Source of the DNA: GCA-2720865 sp047630275
Lineage (GTDB): Bacteria > Bdellovibrionota > Bacteriovoracia > Bacteriovoracales > Bacteriovoracaceae
Direction: 5' to 3'
NCBI GenBank assembly: GCA_047630275.1
Contig: JBLHVN010000001.1
Coordinates: forward strand, 558,001-622,000
Length of the DNA: 64,000 nt
Of this stretch, positions 26,671-35,886 are shown piece by piece. Position 1 is the stretch's first letter; the number at the start of each line of letters is the position of its first letter. A model generated the notes under the pieces. The model worked only from the letters and a program-made list of their open reading frames with translations, ran no database searches and was not told the DNA's origin. Both the position numbers and the translations under genes were made by a program.

Positions 26671-27285
26671 ATGGCTATCAAAATCTTAGGCGGAATGGCC
26701 AAGGGTTATACTTTGCAAACTCCAAAAGGAGATTTGATAAGGCCTACCTCTGCAATCCTACGAAGAAAAGCATTTGATACATACCAAGACTGGGACGGCT
26801 GGATCTTTATTGATGGCTGTGCAGGGACAGGAGCTGTTGGACTTGAGGCCTGGTCTAGAGGCTGCAAGAGAGCTTACTTCGTCGAGAAGCATAGAAAAGT
26901 CTTTCCCATCTTAGAAGCAAACCTAAACAAAATAAAAGAATCTTATAAAAATCAAATTGAGGCAGATGTCTTTAAAGTCTCAAACCAGCCCATTGAGAAT
27001 TGGCTTATTGGCTTTCAAAAAACCTATGAAAGCTTTGATGAGGAGAGCCAGAACAAATGCCTTCTCTTTCTTGATCCCCCTTATCATTTAAGAGAGGTTT
27101 ATGAAAAAGTTATCTTTAAAAGGCTTATAGGCGAGAAGTGGTTCAAGGGCTGGCTTTGGATAGAGTCCGACGAGAAAAAAGGAATTTCTTCAATAGAGCT
27201 ACAAAAACAGGGTATTAGCTTTTACGATCTTATCGCGCAGGGCGACAGTTTCCTCGGAATCGTAAAGATAACTGAACATCAATAA
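26671..27285 (+). CDS. rsmD: 16S rRNA (guanine966-N2)-methyltransferase RsmD
   Basis: RsmD methylates G966 of 16S rRNA. The 204 residues show the family opening 'IKILGGMAKGYTLQTPKG', 'IRPTSAILRRKAFD', the SAM-binding motif 'FIDGCAGTGAVGLEAWSRG', 'YFVEKHRKV', and the catalytic DPPY within 'LFLDPPYHL'. Its position before coaD is conserved in many bacteria and supports the call. Confidence 0.93.
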   Translation: MAIKILGGMAKGYTLQTPKGDLIRPTSAILRRKAFDTYQDWDGWIFIDGCAGTGAVGLEAWSRGCKRAYFVEKHRKVFPILEANLNKIKESYKNQIEADVFKVSNQPIENWLIGFQKTYESFDEESQNKCLLFLDPPYHLREVYEKVIFKRLIGEKWFKGWLWIESDEKKGISSIELQKQGISFYDLIAQGDSFLGIVKITEHQ

Positions 27286-27334
27286 CTTCCCCTTTTCTAA
27301 GGCCTAGAATAGAATAATCAAGTCGGAGGAATTC

Positions 27335-27829
27335 ATGACAAAAGAAAAGAAGCGGGCCCTCTATGCAGGGACTTTTGACCCATTTACTAACGGTCATGAA
27401 GATATCGTCAACAGGGCTTTAGGAGTCTTTGATGAGATAACTATCCTGATAGCCGTCTCTCCTAGTAAAGAGCCTCTATTCACTAAAGATGAAAGAGTGG
27501 CCATGCTTGAAGAGCACTTCTCTAAAAACAAAAATATCGTCATCGATACTTGGGACGGCCTGGTTGTTGAGTATGCTAGAGAAAAGGGAATCGGAAGTTT
27601 GATCCGTGGGTTAAGACCTACTGGGGATTTTGAAAGTGAGTTCCAAATGGCCGCAATGAACACTAAGCTTCACCCTGAAATTGAAACTTACTTTTTAATG
27701 ACAGCTGGAAAGCATTACTTTATTTCTTCAACAATGGTGAGAGAAGTTTATGGGCACGGTGGAGATATCATTCCCTTTGTTCCTAGTACCGTTGGAAAAT
27801 ACCTAGATAAAAAAAGAAAGGACGTTTAA
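27335..27829 (+). CDS. coaD: Phosphopantetheine adenylyltransferase CoaD
   Basis: CoaD transfers AMP to 4'-phosphopantetheine in coenzyme A synthesis. The 164-residue sequence has 'ALYAGTFDPFTNGHEDIV' (the T/HxGH-type nucleotidyltransferase motif), 'GLVVEYAREKGIGSLIRGLR' and the C-terminal 'FISSTMVREV' signature. The ribosome site GGAGGAATTC is strong. Its TAA overlaps the ATG of the next gene by one base. Confidence 0.96.
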   Translation: MTKEKKRALYAGTFDPFTNGHEDIVNRALGVFDEITILIAVSPSKEPLFTKDERVAMLEEHFSKNKNIVIDTWDGLVVEYAREKGIGSLIRGLRPTGDFESEFQMAAMNTKLHPEIETYFLMTAGKHYFISSTMVREVYGHGGDIIPFVPSTVGKYLDKKRKDV

Positions 27830-29049
27830 TGAATATTAGTTCAAGAGTTAGTGAGATTTCTGAATCAATCACCCTAAAGTTAAATGCTAAGGCCGTGGAA
27901 ATGGCAGAAAGTGGAAAGCATATCTATAACTTAACGGCAGGTCAGTTACCCTTTCGCCCACTCCCTGAGTTTAGCGCTCTTATTAGAGATGAATTAGATT
28001 TTATAAGAAGTTATCAATACAGTCCTGTTAATGGTTACCCAGAACTGAGAACAAAGATTCTTAAGAACTGGGAAAAGACCAGAGGCATGGAGCTTGGTGA
28101 AGACTTTGACTGCGTTGTCACCAACGGTGGTAAGCATGCGGTTTCAAATATTATGGGAACCCTCTTGGATCATGGGGATGAAGTTATTGTCCTAGCGCCC
28201 TATTGGGTGACCTACCCCGAGATTATTAAGTTCTGTAAAGGGGTACCTAAAATCGTTTATTCTTCTCCTTTTGATGTATTCACTCCTTCAATAGATCAGA
28301 TCAAAAAAGAAATCTCTCCGAGAACTAAAGCCATTATCGTCAATAGCCCGAACAATCCTACAGGGACACATTATTCTGATCAGTGGATGAGCGATTTCGC
28401 TGCCTTAATGGTAGAGAATCCTCATGTGAATATTATTTGTGATGAAATCTATTTTCAGCTTTTTTATTATGATCCTAAGCCTACCTTTTATTATCAAAAG
28501 AATCCTGAACTCTTAGCGAGGACCATCATCGTTGATGGGATCTCTAAGACCTTGGCCTCTACTGGCTTAAGATTAGGTTGGGTTATTGCTCCGAAAAAAT
28601 TAACAAAGGCCATCACAAAGCTTCAGGGGCAAACCACTTCTGGGGCAAACTCATTAGTACAAAGAGCCCTTGTTAACTTTAATTTTGATTTAATTGAATC
28701 TTACTTAGAGCCAATTAAAAAACACCTAAGAGATAATGCTCAAACCTTGAGAGAAGTCTTTAAAGAAAATGACCTGGCCCATACTTGGTATCAATCAAGT
28801 TCAGCTTTTTATTATCTTATCGACTTTAGTCATGCTCCAGTTATTGAGAAATATAAGACATCTGAAAATGATGTTTCTGATCATTCTCCAGAGATCTGTG
28901 AAGCCCTTTTAGAATCCAGAGGAGTTGCCACTGTTCCTGGAGTTGCTTTTGGAATGGATAATTCAGCGAGGATGAGTTTAGTTATGGAGAAGGAGCCTTT
29001 TAAAGAGGCCCTCGAAATAATTGTAAGCTTTCTGAATTCTAAAGATTAA
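27829..29049 (+). CDS. Class I/II PLP-dependent aminotransferase (aspartate aminotransferase-like)
   Basis: A fold-type I aminotransferase, probably using aspartate or a similar amino acid with 2-oxoglutarate. Visible motifs: 'YQYSPVNGYPELR', 'VTNGGKHAVSNIM', 'IIVNSPNNPTGTHYSD' (substrate/cofactor loop), 'IICDEIYFQLFY', and the PLP-binding lysine in 'VDGISKTLASTGLRLGWV'. The arginine near 'SARMSL' would bind the substrate carboxylate. At 406 residues it has normal length. It is translationally coupled to coaD. Its stop overlaps the convergent barrel gene by four bases (TTAA). Confidence 0.88.
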   Translation: MNISSRVSEISESITLKLNAKAVEMAESGKHIYNLTAGQLPFRPLPEFSALIRDELDFIRSYQYSPVNGYPELRTKILKNWEKTRGMELGEDFDCVVTNGGKHAVSNIMGTLLDHGDEVIVLAPYWVTYPEIIKFCKGVPKIVYSSPFDVFTPSIDQIKKEISPRTKAIIVNSPNNPTGTHYSDQWMSDFAALMVENPHVNIICDEIYFQLFYYDPKPTFYYQKNPELLARTIIVDGISKTLASTGLRLGWVIAPKKLTKAITKLQGQTTSGANSLVQRALVNFNFDLIESYLEPIKKHLRDNAQTLREVFKENDLAHTWYQSSSAFYYLIDFSHAPVIEKYKTSENDVSDHSPEICEALLESRGVATVPGVAFGMDNSARMSLVMEKEPFKEALEIIVSFLNSKD

Positions 29050-30179
29050 GGTTCGAAGCCAATTTCTAAGAGGTTGAGAGTAATGACGATTCTTTCAGCC
29101 TCAAGGTCTCTAAAGGCACGACCTGATTCGACTCCGTAGAATCCAAAATTTAGTTTAACGACAAAGAGGTCAATTCCAACACCATAAGACCAATAGCCAC
29201 CATTTATTCCCATTAATAATTCAAAACCAGGTACCGAAACCTTTGCCCCAAGTTTAAGCTTCGTTAGGAAGTCTGTTTGTGGTTCAAGGATAGGGGAGAA
29301 GTCCATTGATAAGGTATAATCAAAAAGCCCAAAGTCTTGAGAAAAAGCGGCTCCAAAGTTAGTGGACATCTTTTGATCTGGAATGTCATCTATTCCCTCG
29401 TCCGTATTAAAACTAGTATCAGCTATATCTAAAACAGAAAGTCCTAGGACGATCTTAGTAGGTCCATTGGAATAGACCTGTTCTAAACCGAAATCAAAAC
29501 CAAAGCCAGATCCTTTTGAATAACCTAGGCTACGGCGGATATCTTTATAACTATCAGAGTTCTCTATAATTTCTAAAAGTTCAGTTCCAAACAGATCAAA
29601 GTCCCCTTGAAGTGAACTTCGGTCAATCTTCTTTAAGGTTAATCCACCGGAGAGCTTCTTCATGGACTTATCACCGCCGCCACCAAAGATAGGGAAGGCT
29701 GCGCCAATTAAGAAGCCTCTGTCATAGCGGTAGTTCATATCCAAGGTTGGGTGGGTAGCATTTCTAAGAGTTAAATCCGTTGTAGAAGAATTAAGCCAAG
29801 TAAAAGCAAAGTTTTCAAACTTCATAGTAGGGGCAATAGAGGCCCCTAGGTGAAGAGGGGTTCCAAGGACTCTATCAACAATTCCGACTGGCTCTTTTGG
29901 CCAGTTCTCATACCTGCCATCGACGGAGAACTTTAACCTGCCTAAACTCTTTGAGAGAACATCAGGTAACTCTATCTTCGGGTTGATAGGAGTAATATGA
30001 ATCCCATTGTGCCTACCAAGAGCGGCTGGGTTATAAAAGAGGGTGTACTCATCATCCGCTACTGCCGTGAAAGCATCGCCCATGAGAAGGGCTCTTGGGC
30101 TTCTGGCCATATAACGAAACTCTTTAGCGAGTAGCTCTTGGCAAAAAGTGAATAGGGTTAAGATGATAAATAGTTTCAT
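29046..30179 (-). CDS. Outer-membrane protein of the TraF_2/UPF0164-like type
   Basis: A signal peptide (cleavage near 'ELLA') is followed by 'RYMARSPRALLMGDAFTAVA', then 'DDEYTLFYNPAALGRH', the characteristic opening of outer-membrane barrel proteins such as TraF_2/UPF0164. The remainder alternates as expected for about a dozen strands. The likely location is the outer membrane; the cargo is unknown. Its ATG overlaps the TAA of the preceding lipoprotein gene, so the two are translationally coupled and may form a complex. Confidence 0.7.
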   Translation of the reverse strand: MKLFIILTLFTFCQELLAKEFRYMARSPRALLMGDAFTAVADDEYTLFYNPAALGRHNGIHITPINPKIELPDVLSKSLGRLKFSVDGRYENWPKEPVGIVDRVLGTPLHLGASIAPTMKFENFAFTWLNSSTTDLTLRNATHPTLDMNYRYDRGFLIGAAFPIFGGGGDKSMKKLSGGLTLKKIDRSSLQGDFDLFGTELLEIIENSDSYKDIRRSLGYSKGSGFGFDFGLEQVYSNGPTKIVLGLSVLDIADTSFNTDEGIDDIPDQKMSTNFGAAFSQDFGLFDYTLSMDFSPILEPQTDFLTKLKLGAKVSVPGFELLMGINGGYWSYGVGIDLFVVKLNFGFYGVESGRAFRDLEAERIVITLNLLEIGFEP

Positions 30180-31126
30180 TAAAGGTGCATGTTCTCGAAA
30201 ATGACGGAGTAATAAAGTTCAAATTGAACGTCAGTAATATTAGTTGTATCGCTTACGCAGCTAGCAACTGTTTTAGTGGTACAGATCTCAGAGTTTACTC
30301 CTGGAATAGAACTGCAAGATTCAGCAATTGATTTTAAGTCATTTAAGTCCCCAGAGTTTGTTCCAGAGAAAGTAATATTGGCGATAATGTCGAGGAAGTT
30401 ATTAAAGAGAACAATTCCCTCACAGGCCCTCTCTCTTGTATCAGCATTGGCCGGTAGGACTAAGCTAGGATGCCCTGCTGTTGAACCTGGGTGATCACAA
30501 GAGCCCGAGGTAGAACCGCTAACAGCGGCTACGGCCGTTCCATTTGTATAATTAAAGTAACAAACATTAGCCTGTCCCCCAGTTCCTTTTACTCCTGTGG
30601 TGTCATCAGCGTTTCCGTAATAGTTTAAAAACTTTCCGAGCTCTACTAAGATTGTGTAAAGAGCGAAGACACTAATATTATTATTCTTAATAGCCCCTAT
30701 GGCCGTCGTCCTCCCTGCATAAGAAGAATTTGTTAATCCGCCGGCAAGGGTTAAGGTTTTAATGGCGCTAAAGATATTTTGATAACTACTACTATTTGAC
30801 TGAGTCATATTGCTTGTTGAGAACGTAGCAAGAGATCCTAAGAAAGCTGTTTGAGCAGTACCGAGCTTTGCTAGGTCTGAATCAAAGAAGACAGTGGTGT
30901 TATAACCACCTAGGCAAGCCTGCGCTGAAGCGAGGGTCTTAATATAAGTATCATTTGCTGGCTGGTAGGGAATCTTGATGAGAACTTCTAAAGCCTCAGA
31001 ACATAGACCTGAAGTGAGAAGTTGTTGGGCGTTAAAGATGGCGTCCTCTACTTCCTCTTCGTCAGTGGCTCCACAAGAAGTAAAAAGCGAAAAAATGAGA
31101 ATTAAATAGAGAAGTTTTTTAAGCAT
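30179..31126 (-). CDS. Exported lipoprotein, unknown function, coupled to the barrel gene
   Basis: The lipoprotein signal ends FTS-C18. The mature part begins acidic ('GATDEEEVEDAIFNAQQLL') with a TPR-like helical hairpin ('LCSEALEVLIKIPYQPAND'), then S/T/N/G-rich sequence with several cysteines. I recognise no family. The stop codon overlaps the downstream barrel gene's start (TAATG), supporting joint production. A 13-base palindrome 18 bases upstream of the start is shared with the lon leader region. Confidence 0.65.
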   Translation of the reverse strand: MLKKLLYLILIFSLFTSCGATDEEEVEDAIFNAQQLLTSGLCSEALEVLIKIPYQPANDTYIKTLASAQACLGGYNTTVFFDSDLAKLGTAQTAFLGSLATFSTSNMTQSNSSSYQNIFSAIKTLTLAGGLTNSSYAGRTTAIGAIKNNNISVFALYTILVELGKFLNYYGNADDTTGVKGTGGQANVCYFNYTNGTAVAAVSGSTSGSCDHPGSTAGHPSLVLPANADTRERACEGIVLFNNFLDIIANITFSGTNSGDLNDLKSIAESCSSIPGVNSEICTTKTVASCVSDTTNITDVQFELYYSVIFENMHL

Positions 31127-31143
31127 ACTTGATTTAATCCCTC

Positions 31144-31156
31144 GGACATCTTGTCC
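31144..31156. promoter_or_regulatory. Palindromic site shared with the lon leader
   Basis: GGACATCTTGTCC is an inverted repeat (GGACA/TGTCC) whose reverse complement occurs exactly at 41582-41594 upstream of lon. It is a candidate operator; no known regulator was matched. Confidence 0.35.
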
Positions 31157-31244
31157 TCATCTTTATAGTCTCTCCCTTTAATTTTAACTAATAAGGGCCT
31201 TTCATGGGTAGAGAGCAAATCTAACCACTTTGTATTTATGAAGC

Positions 31245-31274
31245 TTTCCAATGAGTCTCGAATAATCCTATAAT
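31245..31274 (+). promoter_or_regulatory. Candidate promoter for the PIN-PhoH gene
   Basis: TTTCCA (31245-31250), 18 bases, TATAAT (31269-31274). The -10 is perfect, the -35 moderate. The transcript would have a leader of about 75 bases. Confidence 0.45.
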
Positions 31275-31358
31275 AAATAAGTATTTGAAACTATGTGGTT
31301 TTCACCGGACCTCTTTAGTCAGCTATAAGTCCATAATCCCAAGGATGGGAGGTCATAT

Positions 31359-32675
31359 TTGAGTAAAACATTTGTTCTAGACACCAACGTTCTTTTATTT
31401 GATCCATTATCTATTTTTAAATTCGATGAGAATAAAGTTTTTATTCCTCTTATCGTAGTTGAAGAAGTTGATCGGTTTAAAAAAGATCAAAACGAAAACG
31501 GTCGAAACGCAAGGCACTTCTCTCGCCTTGTAGATGATCTTAGAAAGAAAGGTTCCGTAGCAGACGGGGTTAAAATGGATAACGGCGGCACGCTGATTAT
31601 TTCAATTGATCTAAAACCTAAAACTGCTGCTGACGTTATTGACTTAACTCTTCCTGATAATAAAATCTTGGCCTCTGCTATTGCTTTAAAAGAAGCTGGC
31701 GGGGAGACGATCTTAGTATCAAAAGACATCAACCTAAGGCTTAAGGCAGATATCTTTGGGATTGTTGCTGAAGACTATGGAAAGAAAGATGTTTCCTTAG
31801 ACGAAATCTACACGGGGCAAAGGCTTCACGAAGTTACCCCCGAAGAAGTTACAGCCTTTGAAAAAGACCGCTACCTGGCCATTGATGATGAGTACGCTAA
31901 GATGCAGAGTATTCATCCTAATGAGTATTTGATTGTTTGCGAAAAAGGAAATGATCGAAGGCGTGCTTTAGGTAGATATAACAAAGCTAAAAAAGGCGTC
32001 GTGCCTTTGATACCTCTACGCGAAGGTGTTTGGGGAATCTATCCAAAAAACATGGAACAACAATTTGCCCTAGACGCACTTTTAAACGAAGAGATAAAGC
32101 TAGTGACTCTTGTTGGTAAAGCAGGGACAGGTAAAACCTTGCTTGCTATTGCTGCTGGTCTTGAGATGACAATTGGTCGAGAAAAGTACAATAGACTTTT
32201 AGTTTCTCGTCCGGTTCAACCTATGGGAAAAGACATCGGTTTTTTACCAGGGGATGTTAATGAGAAACTTGGCCCATGGATGCAGCCTATCTTTGATAAT
32301 ATGGACTTTCTTTTTGGGGTTCATAGAGGTCCGGGAACGGCAAACTATGATGAATTAATAAACGAAGGTCTGCTTCATATTGAACCCCTGACTTACATCA
32401 GAGGTCGCTCAATTGCTGGTCAGTATTTAATTGTAGATGAGGCCCAGAACTTATCCCCTCATGAAGTAAAAACAATTATTACAAGAGCTGGTGAGGGAAC
32501 CAAGATCGTTCTAACGGGAGATTGTCAGCAGATTGATAGTCCCTATTTAGATGAAGTTAATAATGGATTGATCTATTGCTTAGATAGATTGAAATCTGAA
32601 GATATTGTTTCTCATACTATTTTAAAAGTAGGAGAGAGATCAGCTTTATCCGAGGTTGCTTCAAGGTACCTATAA
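31359..32675 (+). CDS. PIN-domain/PhoH-family ATPase
   Basis: This is a two-domain protein of the YlaK/PhoH2 type. Residues 1-140 form a PIN ribonuclease domain: 'TFVLDTNVLLFDP' with catalytic D8, then 'LPDNKILASA', and 'VSKDINLRLKA'. Residues 220-438 form the PhoH P-loop ATPase with Walker A GKAGTGKT near 252 and 'QYLIVDEAQNLSPHEVKTII' as Walker B. PhoH2 proteins couple RNA unwinding to RNA cleavage. The TTG start follows GGGAGG by six bases. The PilZ gene begins three bases after the stop. Confidence 0.9.
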   Translation: MSKTFVLDTNVLLFDPLSIFKFDENKVFIPLIVVEEVDRFKKDQNENGRNARHFSRLVDDLRKKGSVADGVKMDNGGTLIISIDLKPKTAADVIDLTLPDNKILASAIALKEAGGETILVSKDINLRLKADIFGIVAEDYGKKDVSLDEIYTGQRLHEVTPEEVTAFEKDRYLAIDDEYAKMQSIHPNEYLIVCEKGNDRRRALGRYNKAKKGVVPLIPLREGVWGIYPKNMEQQFALDALLNEEIKLVTLVGKAGTGKTLLAIAAGLEMTIGREKYNRLLVSRPVQPMGKDIGFLPGDVNEKLGPWMQPIFDNMDFLFGVHRGPGTANYDELINEGLLHIEPLTYIRGRSIAGQYLIVDEAQNLSPHEVKTIITRAGEGTKIVLTGDCQQIDSPYLDEVNNGLIYCLDRLKSEDIVSHTILKVGERSALSEVASRYL

Positions 32676-32677
32676 AG

Positions 32678-33232
32678 ATGAGCAGGTTTCAAAGAGTTTT
32701 TTTAAGGGCCCCCATCAAAACCGAAGTCCTCTTTCAGGACGACGATTTTGTTTTGAAGGCGAGGCTCTTAAATATTTCTGAAGGGGGAGTGTTGCTAGAG
32801 AACCTCCCTCATGTTCCAGAAGTTCCGGCCATTCCCTTGGTATTAGACCTCCCTAAGATTCCCGATCTCCTAAGCCTTCCAAAGTCTCAACTTCTTCATT
32901 TAAAGGTTGATGAACTTCCAAGGGAGATCGTACGAGTAAAGGCCCGTTTAGTAAGACGCTTTGAAGGAGAGTCTGAAATAGATGCGCTTTTCGTTACAAA
33001 AGTGGGCTGCGAGTTTGTTAAAGCTGAAGAAGAAGATAGGGCCATAATTAGAGAGTATGTGGCCCGCTTTACAAAGAATATTGTCTATCTTTTAAATCAG
33101 TTTGAATCCTCTCGTAAAGACGTCGATGTCCTAAGAAAGACCGCCGATATTTTAGGCTATGACGGTCAGGAACAGATGGCCTTCTTGCGCCAAAAGATCC
33201 TCCATGACTATCAAAGTTTAGAGTCTTTATAA
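32678..33232 (+). CDS. PilZ-domain protein, probable cyclic-di-GMP receptor
   Basis: The N-terminal domain has the two c-di-GMP-binding motifs of PilZ: R6-V-F-L-R10 and N32-I-S34-E-G-G37. A P/L-rich insertion ('VPEVPAIPLVLDLPKIPDLL') interrupts the barrel, and a helical C-terminal part of about 60 residues follows. The sequence predicts a cytoplasmic protein that changes partner contacts when it binds c-di-GMP. It overlaps no neighbour but starts three bases after the PhoH gene, suggesting a shared transcript. Confidence 0.8.
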   Translation: MSRFQRVFLRAPIKTEVLFQDDDFVLKARLLNISEGGVLLENLPHVPEVPAIPLVLDLPKIPDLLSLPKSQLLHLKVDELPREIVRVKARLVRRFEGESEIDALFVTKVGCEFVKAEEEDRAIIREYVARFTKNIVYLLNQFESSRKDVDVLRKTADILGYDGQEQMAFLRQKILHDYQSLESL

Positions 33233-33340
33233 TTTCAAATAGTTTCAATAACTTAGCATCAGTGTAAAAAGTTTAAAGACAAACAAAGTTTCAATATAAA
33301 GATGTAACATCATGCGTTATTAATTTGTTTTGGAACTCTT

Positions 33341-34117
33341 ATGAGCTACTTTTGGTCTAAATTTAGAACAAATCCTTATTTCTTATTAAGGTACTTCGCG
33401 CTCCAGAGTATTGTGGCCGTATTAGTTATCTTTCTCGTGAAGAAGTTCTCATTAGGCCTAGATATAAAGTTTGAATCAACGCCTTACTACTTATTACCCA
33501 TCGCTTTATTTATCGGAATCAAGGTTCCGACTATGATGCATAATTGTTTTCATAAGAACTTTAAGAAATTTAACTTTATCATAGGGGAGTTAACCTCTTC
33601 GTTCGTACTCATGGGCTTTGGTATCATGTGCGTGAATCATACCTTTCATCATAGCTTTGCTGATACTGAATCAGATCCACATAATCCTGAAGGAAAGAGC
33701 TTCTTTATGTTCTTCTTAACCGCCATCTTTGGTGGAATAGGAATCATTGAGAAGAAGCATCTTGATTTTCATGGTGGTAGTTTAAAAAACAGAATCATCT
33801 TTAAGCTAAATATATTTTTGCACTTTGCCGGAATTCCACTTCGAATTGCTGCTTGGTATACCTTGTTAGGAAGTGAGCTTTTTTACTATCTTTATATTCC
33901 TTCTTTTATTTTCTACCTCTTCTCTTTTGCACACGTGAACTATGTCACTCACGAAACCAATGAGAATGGGGAATCAATTATCTTAAATAAGAACTCAAAT
34001 GCTTGGTATCAATTTGTTAACTTTGTTGGGGATGGGGTCTATTTTCATAAGAACCATCATCATAATCCAAGCCTTTATAACCCAAAATACTTTGAAGTAG
34101 GACTTACAAATGATTAG
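33341..34117 (+). CDS. Membrane fatty-acid desaturase-like protein, paralogue 1
   Basis: A di-iron membrane desaturase pattern is present: histidine boxes H67-x3-H71, H100-x2-H103-H104, and H236-x2-H239-H240, plus 'DPHNP' after the second box. Hydrophobic helices at about 15-35, 45-65, 85-100 and 145-185 fit the family. It probably introduces a double bond or hydroxyl into acyl chains, helping set membrane fluidity. At 258 residues it is short for the family. The next gene is a close paralogue starting eight bases before this stop. Confidence 0.75.
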   Translation: MSYFWSKFRTNPYFLLRYFALQSIVAVLVIFLVKKFSLGLDIKFESTPYYLLPIALFIGIKVPTMMHNCFHKNFKKFNFIIGELTSSFVLMGFGIMCVNHTFHHSFADTESDPHNPEGKSFFMFFLTAIFGGIGIIEKKHLDFHGGSLKNRIIFKLNIFLHFAGIPLRIAAWYTLLGSELFYYLYIPSFIFYLFSFAHVNYVTHETNENGESIILNKNSNAWYQFVNFVGDGVYFHKNHHHNPSLYNPKYFEVGLTND

Positions 34118-34904
34118 TCACTGGCGAAAATTTAGAACGGATAGGCTCTACCTTATAAAGTATTTCTTGGTCTCTTTGACCCTGACTTCATTGGTTCTAG
34201 GTTTTCAATTAAGCTTTATCGACCTTTCTACTTTCTTTGACTTTAGCTTTTCCTGGACGGGGTTTATGCTGCTTCCTCTAGGGTTAATTATTGGAGTTAA
34301 GGCCCCGGTGATCATTCATAATTGTGTCCATGGGAACCTAAGACCTCCAATATTAAATCAAATTGCAGGGGAGCTTGCAGGCATCTACGTTTTACTAGGT
34401 ATGGCGGCCTTTGAGATCAATCATAGAATGCATCATGTTCATTCTGATAGTGACCTTGATCCTCATAATCCAAAAGATAAGAAGTTCCTTCCTTTTTTCT
34501 TTGCTAATAACTTTGGGGGAACGGAACCTGTTTTGCATAAATACCTTGAGTACCATGGTGATACTAAAGAGAACCGACTTCTTTTTAAGTTGATTGTCTT
34601 CCTTCATTTTATAGGTGTACCTTTAAGGATCTTCTTTTGGGTATTCCTCCTAGGGCCAAACCTCTTTTTAACTTTCTTTGTTCCATCATACCTCTTTCAT
34701 ATGTTTGTCTTTGCTCATATCAATTTTAAGACTCATGAAACCTCTGAAAATGGGGAAACTCATATCTATAACCTCAATGATAATCTTTATTATAAGTTTG
34801 TGAACTACTTTGGGAGTGGTGTTTATTTTCATAAAAACCACCACATCAACCCGAATTTTTATAACCCACGTCTAGGAGCTTCTTCTAGCTGGCTCTTTAG
34901 ATAG
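34110..34904 (+). CDS. Membrane fatty-acid desaturase-like protein, paralogue 2
   Basis: The histidine boxes match paralogue 1 in order and spacing: H70-x3-H74, H105-x2-H108-H109, and a final 'HKNHHINP'. Shared blocks ('LDPHNPKDKKF', 'KTHETSENGE') show a tandem duplication. The coding sequences overlap by eight bases, so translation is coupled. The two copies have diverged noticeably, for example NHTFHH versus NHRMHH, which may mean different substrates. Confidence 0.75.
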   Translation: MISHWRKFRTDRLYLIKYFLVSLTLTSLVLGFQLSFIDLSTFFDFSFSWTGFMLLPLGLIIGVKAPVIIHNCVHGNLRPPILNQIAGELAGIYVLLGMAAFEINHRMHHVHSDSDLDPHNPKDKKFLPFFFANNFGGTEPVLHKYLEYHGDTKENRLLFKLIVFLHFIGVPLRIFFWVFLLGPNLFLTFFVPSYLFHMFVFAHINFKTHETSENGETHIYNLNDNLYYKFVNYFGSGVYFHKNHHINPNFYNPRLGASSSWLFR

Positions 34905-34914
34905 AGGTTAAACT

Positions 34915-35700
34915 CTAAAATTTCTCTATGGATAAATAGTCAAATTGAGCTAGGGCGCTATGGGCCTGGCAGGTCTTTTGGTGGTTAGTGCTTGTGCAGA
35001 GTTGATATAAAAAGGTCTCCATCTTCTTTTTTCCCTTTCTTAATATCTCAAAGCGAGGCTCTCTTTCTTCAGGGTTGGTTGAATTTAGAACAAATTCCAA
35101 ATCGAGAAGGTAGTCTTTATTCTTGTGATAGGTAAGGACTAGGTTATTTTCAAATTGAACTCCAAAAACGACTGCTCCTTGAAACCATAAGTTAAACTCA
35201 ACGATTTCATAAATTGAATCAAATTTTATATTTACTGGCTCTACTGCATCAACGGATTCTAAGTACTCAGTTAGCTTTCCATTGATATAATTATGTCTTG
35301 AAACAAATTCATATTCTTCAGTTAACTTCAAAGTGCTACTGCATTCAGAATCGATGGTCGTGTTTTCGCTCCAATACTTTGAATAGACTAAACTATCGGG
35401 ACAGTTCTCAGTCGTTTCATAGATAAGATCTGGATAATAGTTTTTTAAAAAAGTCCGAATGTCGTTGATTGGAGTATGGGAAACTTCATCCAACGCTTTT
35501 ACTGGCTTTGAATTTACTTTGAGAGGGGCTTCTTGATTTTGATCAGTCTTTTTATTCTCTTTGCTTTGAATTGGCTTTGAAACAGATCCATGATCTTTAT
35601 GTGTATTGTGTTTTGGTGGCTGACTTCTAAAGAACCAAAGGATAATGAGCACAACACTGAAGGATAATGGAAGTATGATCGCTGGTTTAAATGATTTCAT
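34915..35700 (-). CDS. Exported, membrane-anchored protein of unknown function
   Basis: From ATG 35700 the 261-residue product begins with one hydrophobic helix (about residues 8-24), a K/S/P-rich linker and an extracytoplasmic domain with several cysteines ('TENCPDS', 'DSECSST', 'LCTSTNHQKTC'). The frame extends upstream to 35766, but the extension is basic and would bury the signal. I chose 35700 by protein logic; its ribosome site (AGGG) is close and weak. No family is recognised. It converges on the desaturase pair with a ten-base gap. Confidence 0.55.
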   Translation of the reverse strand: MKSFKPAIILPLSFSVVLIILWFFRSQPPKHNTHKDHGSVSKPIQSKENKKTDQNQEAPLKVNSKPVKALDEVSHTPINDIRTFLKNYYPDLIYETTENCPDSLVYSKYWSENTTIDSECSSTLKLTEEYEFVSRHNYINGKLTEYLESVDAVEPVNIKFDSIYEIVEFNLWFQGAVVFGVQFENNLVLTYHKNKDYLLDLEFVLNSTNPEEREPRFEILRKGKKKMETFLYQLCTSTNHQKTCQAHSALAQFDYLSIEKF

Positions 35701-35886
35701 TACCCTAATTGTAATACAACTTTTAATGTGCAGGAATAAAACCCAACACCTCAATCTTAATTTCAACTACTTAACTCATATATTTGAGCGTCTATTATTT
35801 ATACAGGTTAGTACTTCTTTCTAAGATTCTAGCTTCTGCTCATAGGTACAAGTAAGATTTAAAAAACGATAAATCGAGGAATTTAA

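Noticed and set aside
35847..35872. Sigma-28-like promoter before 35887 (TACA, 14 bases, AACGATAA)
   Set aside because: The spacing is short and both boxes deviate from consensus.
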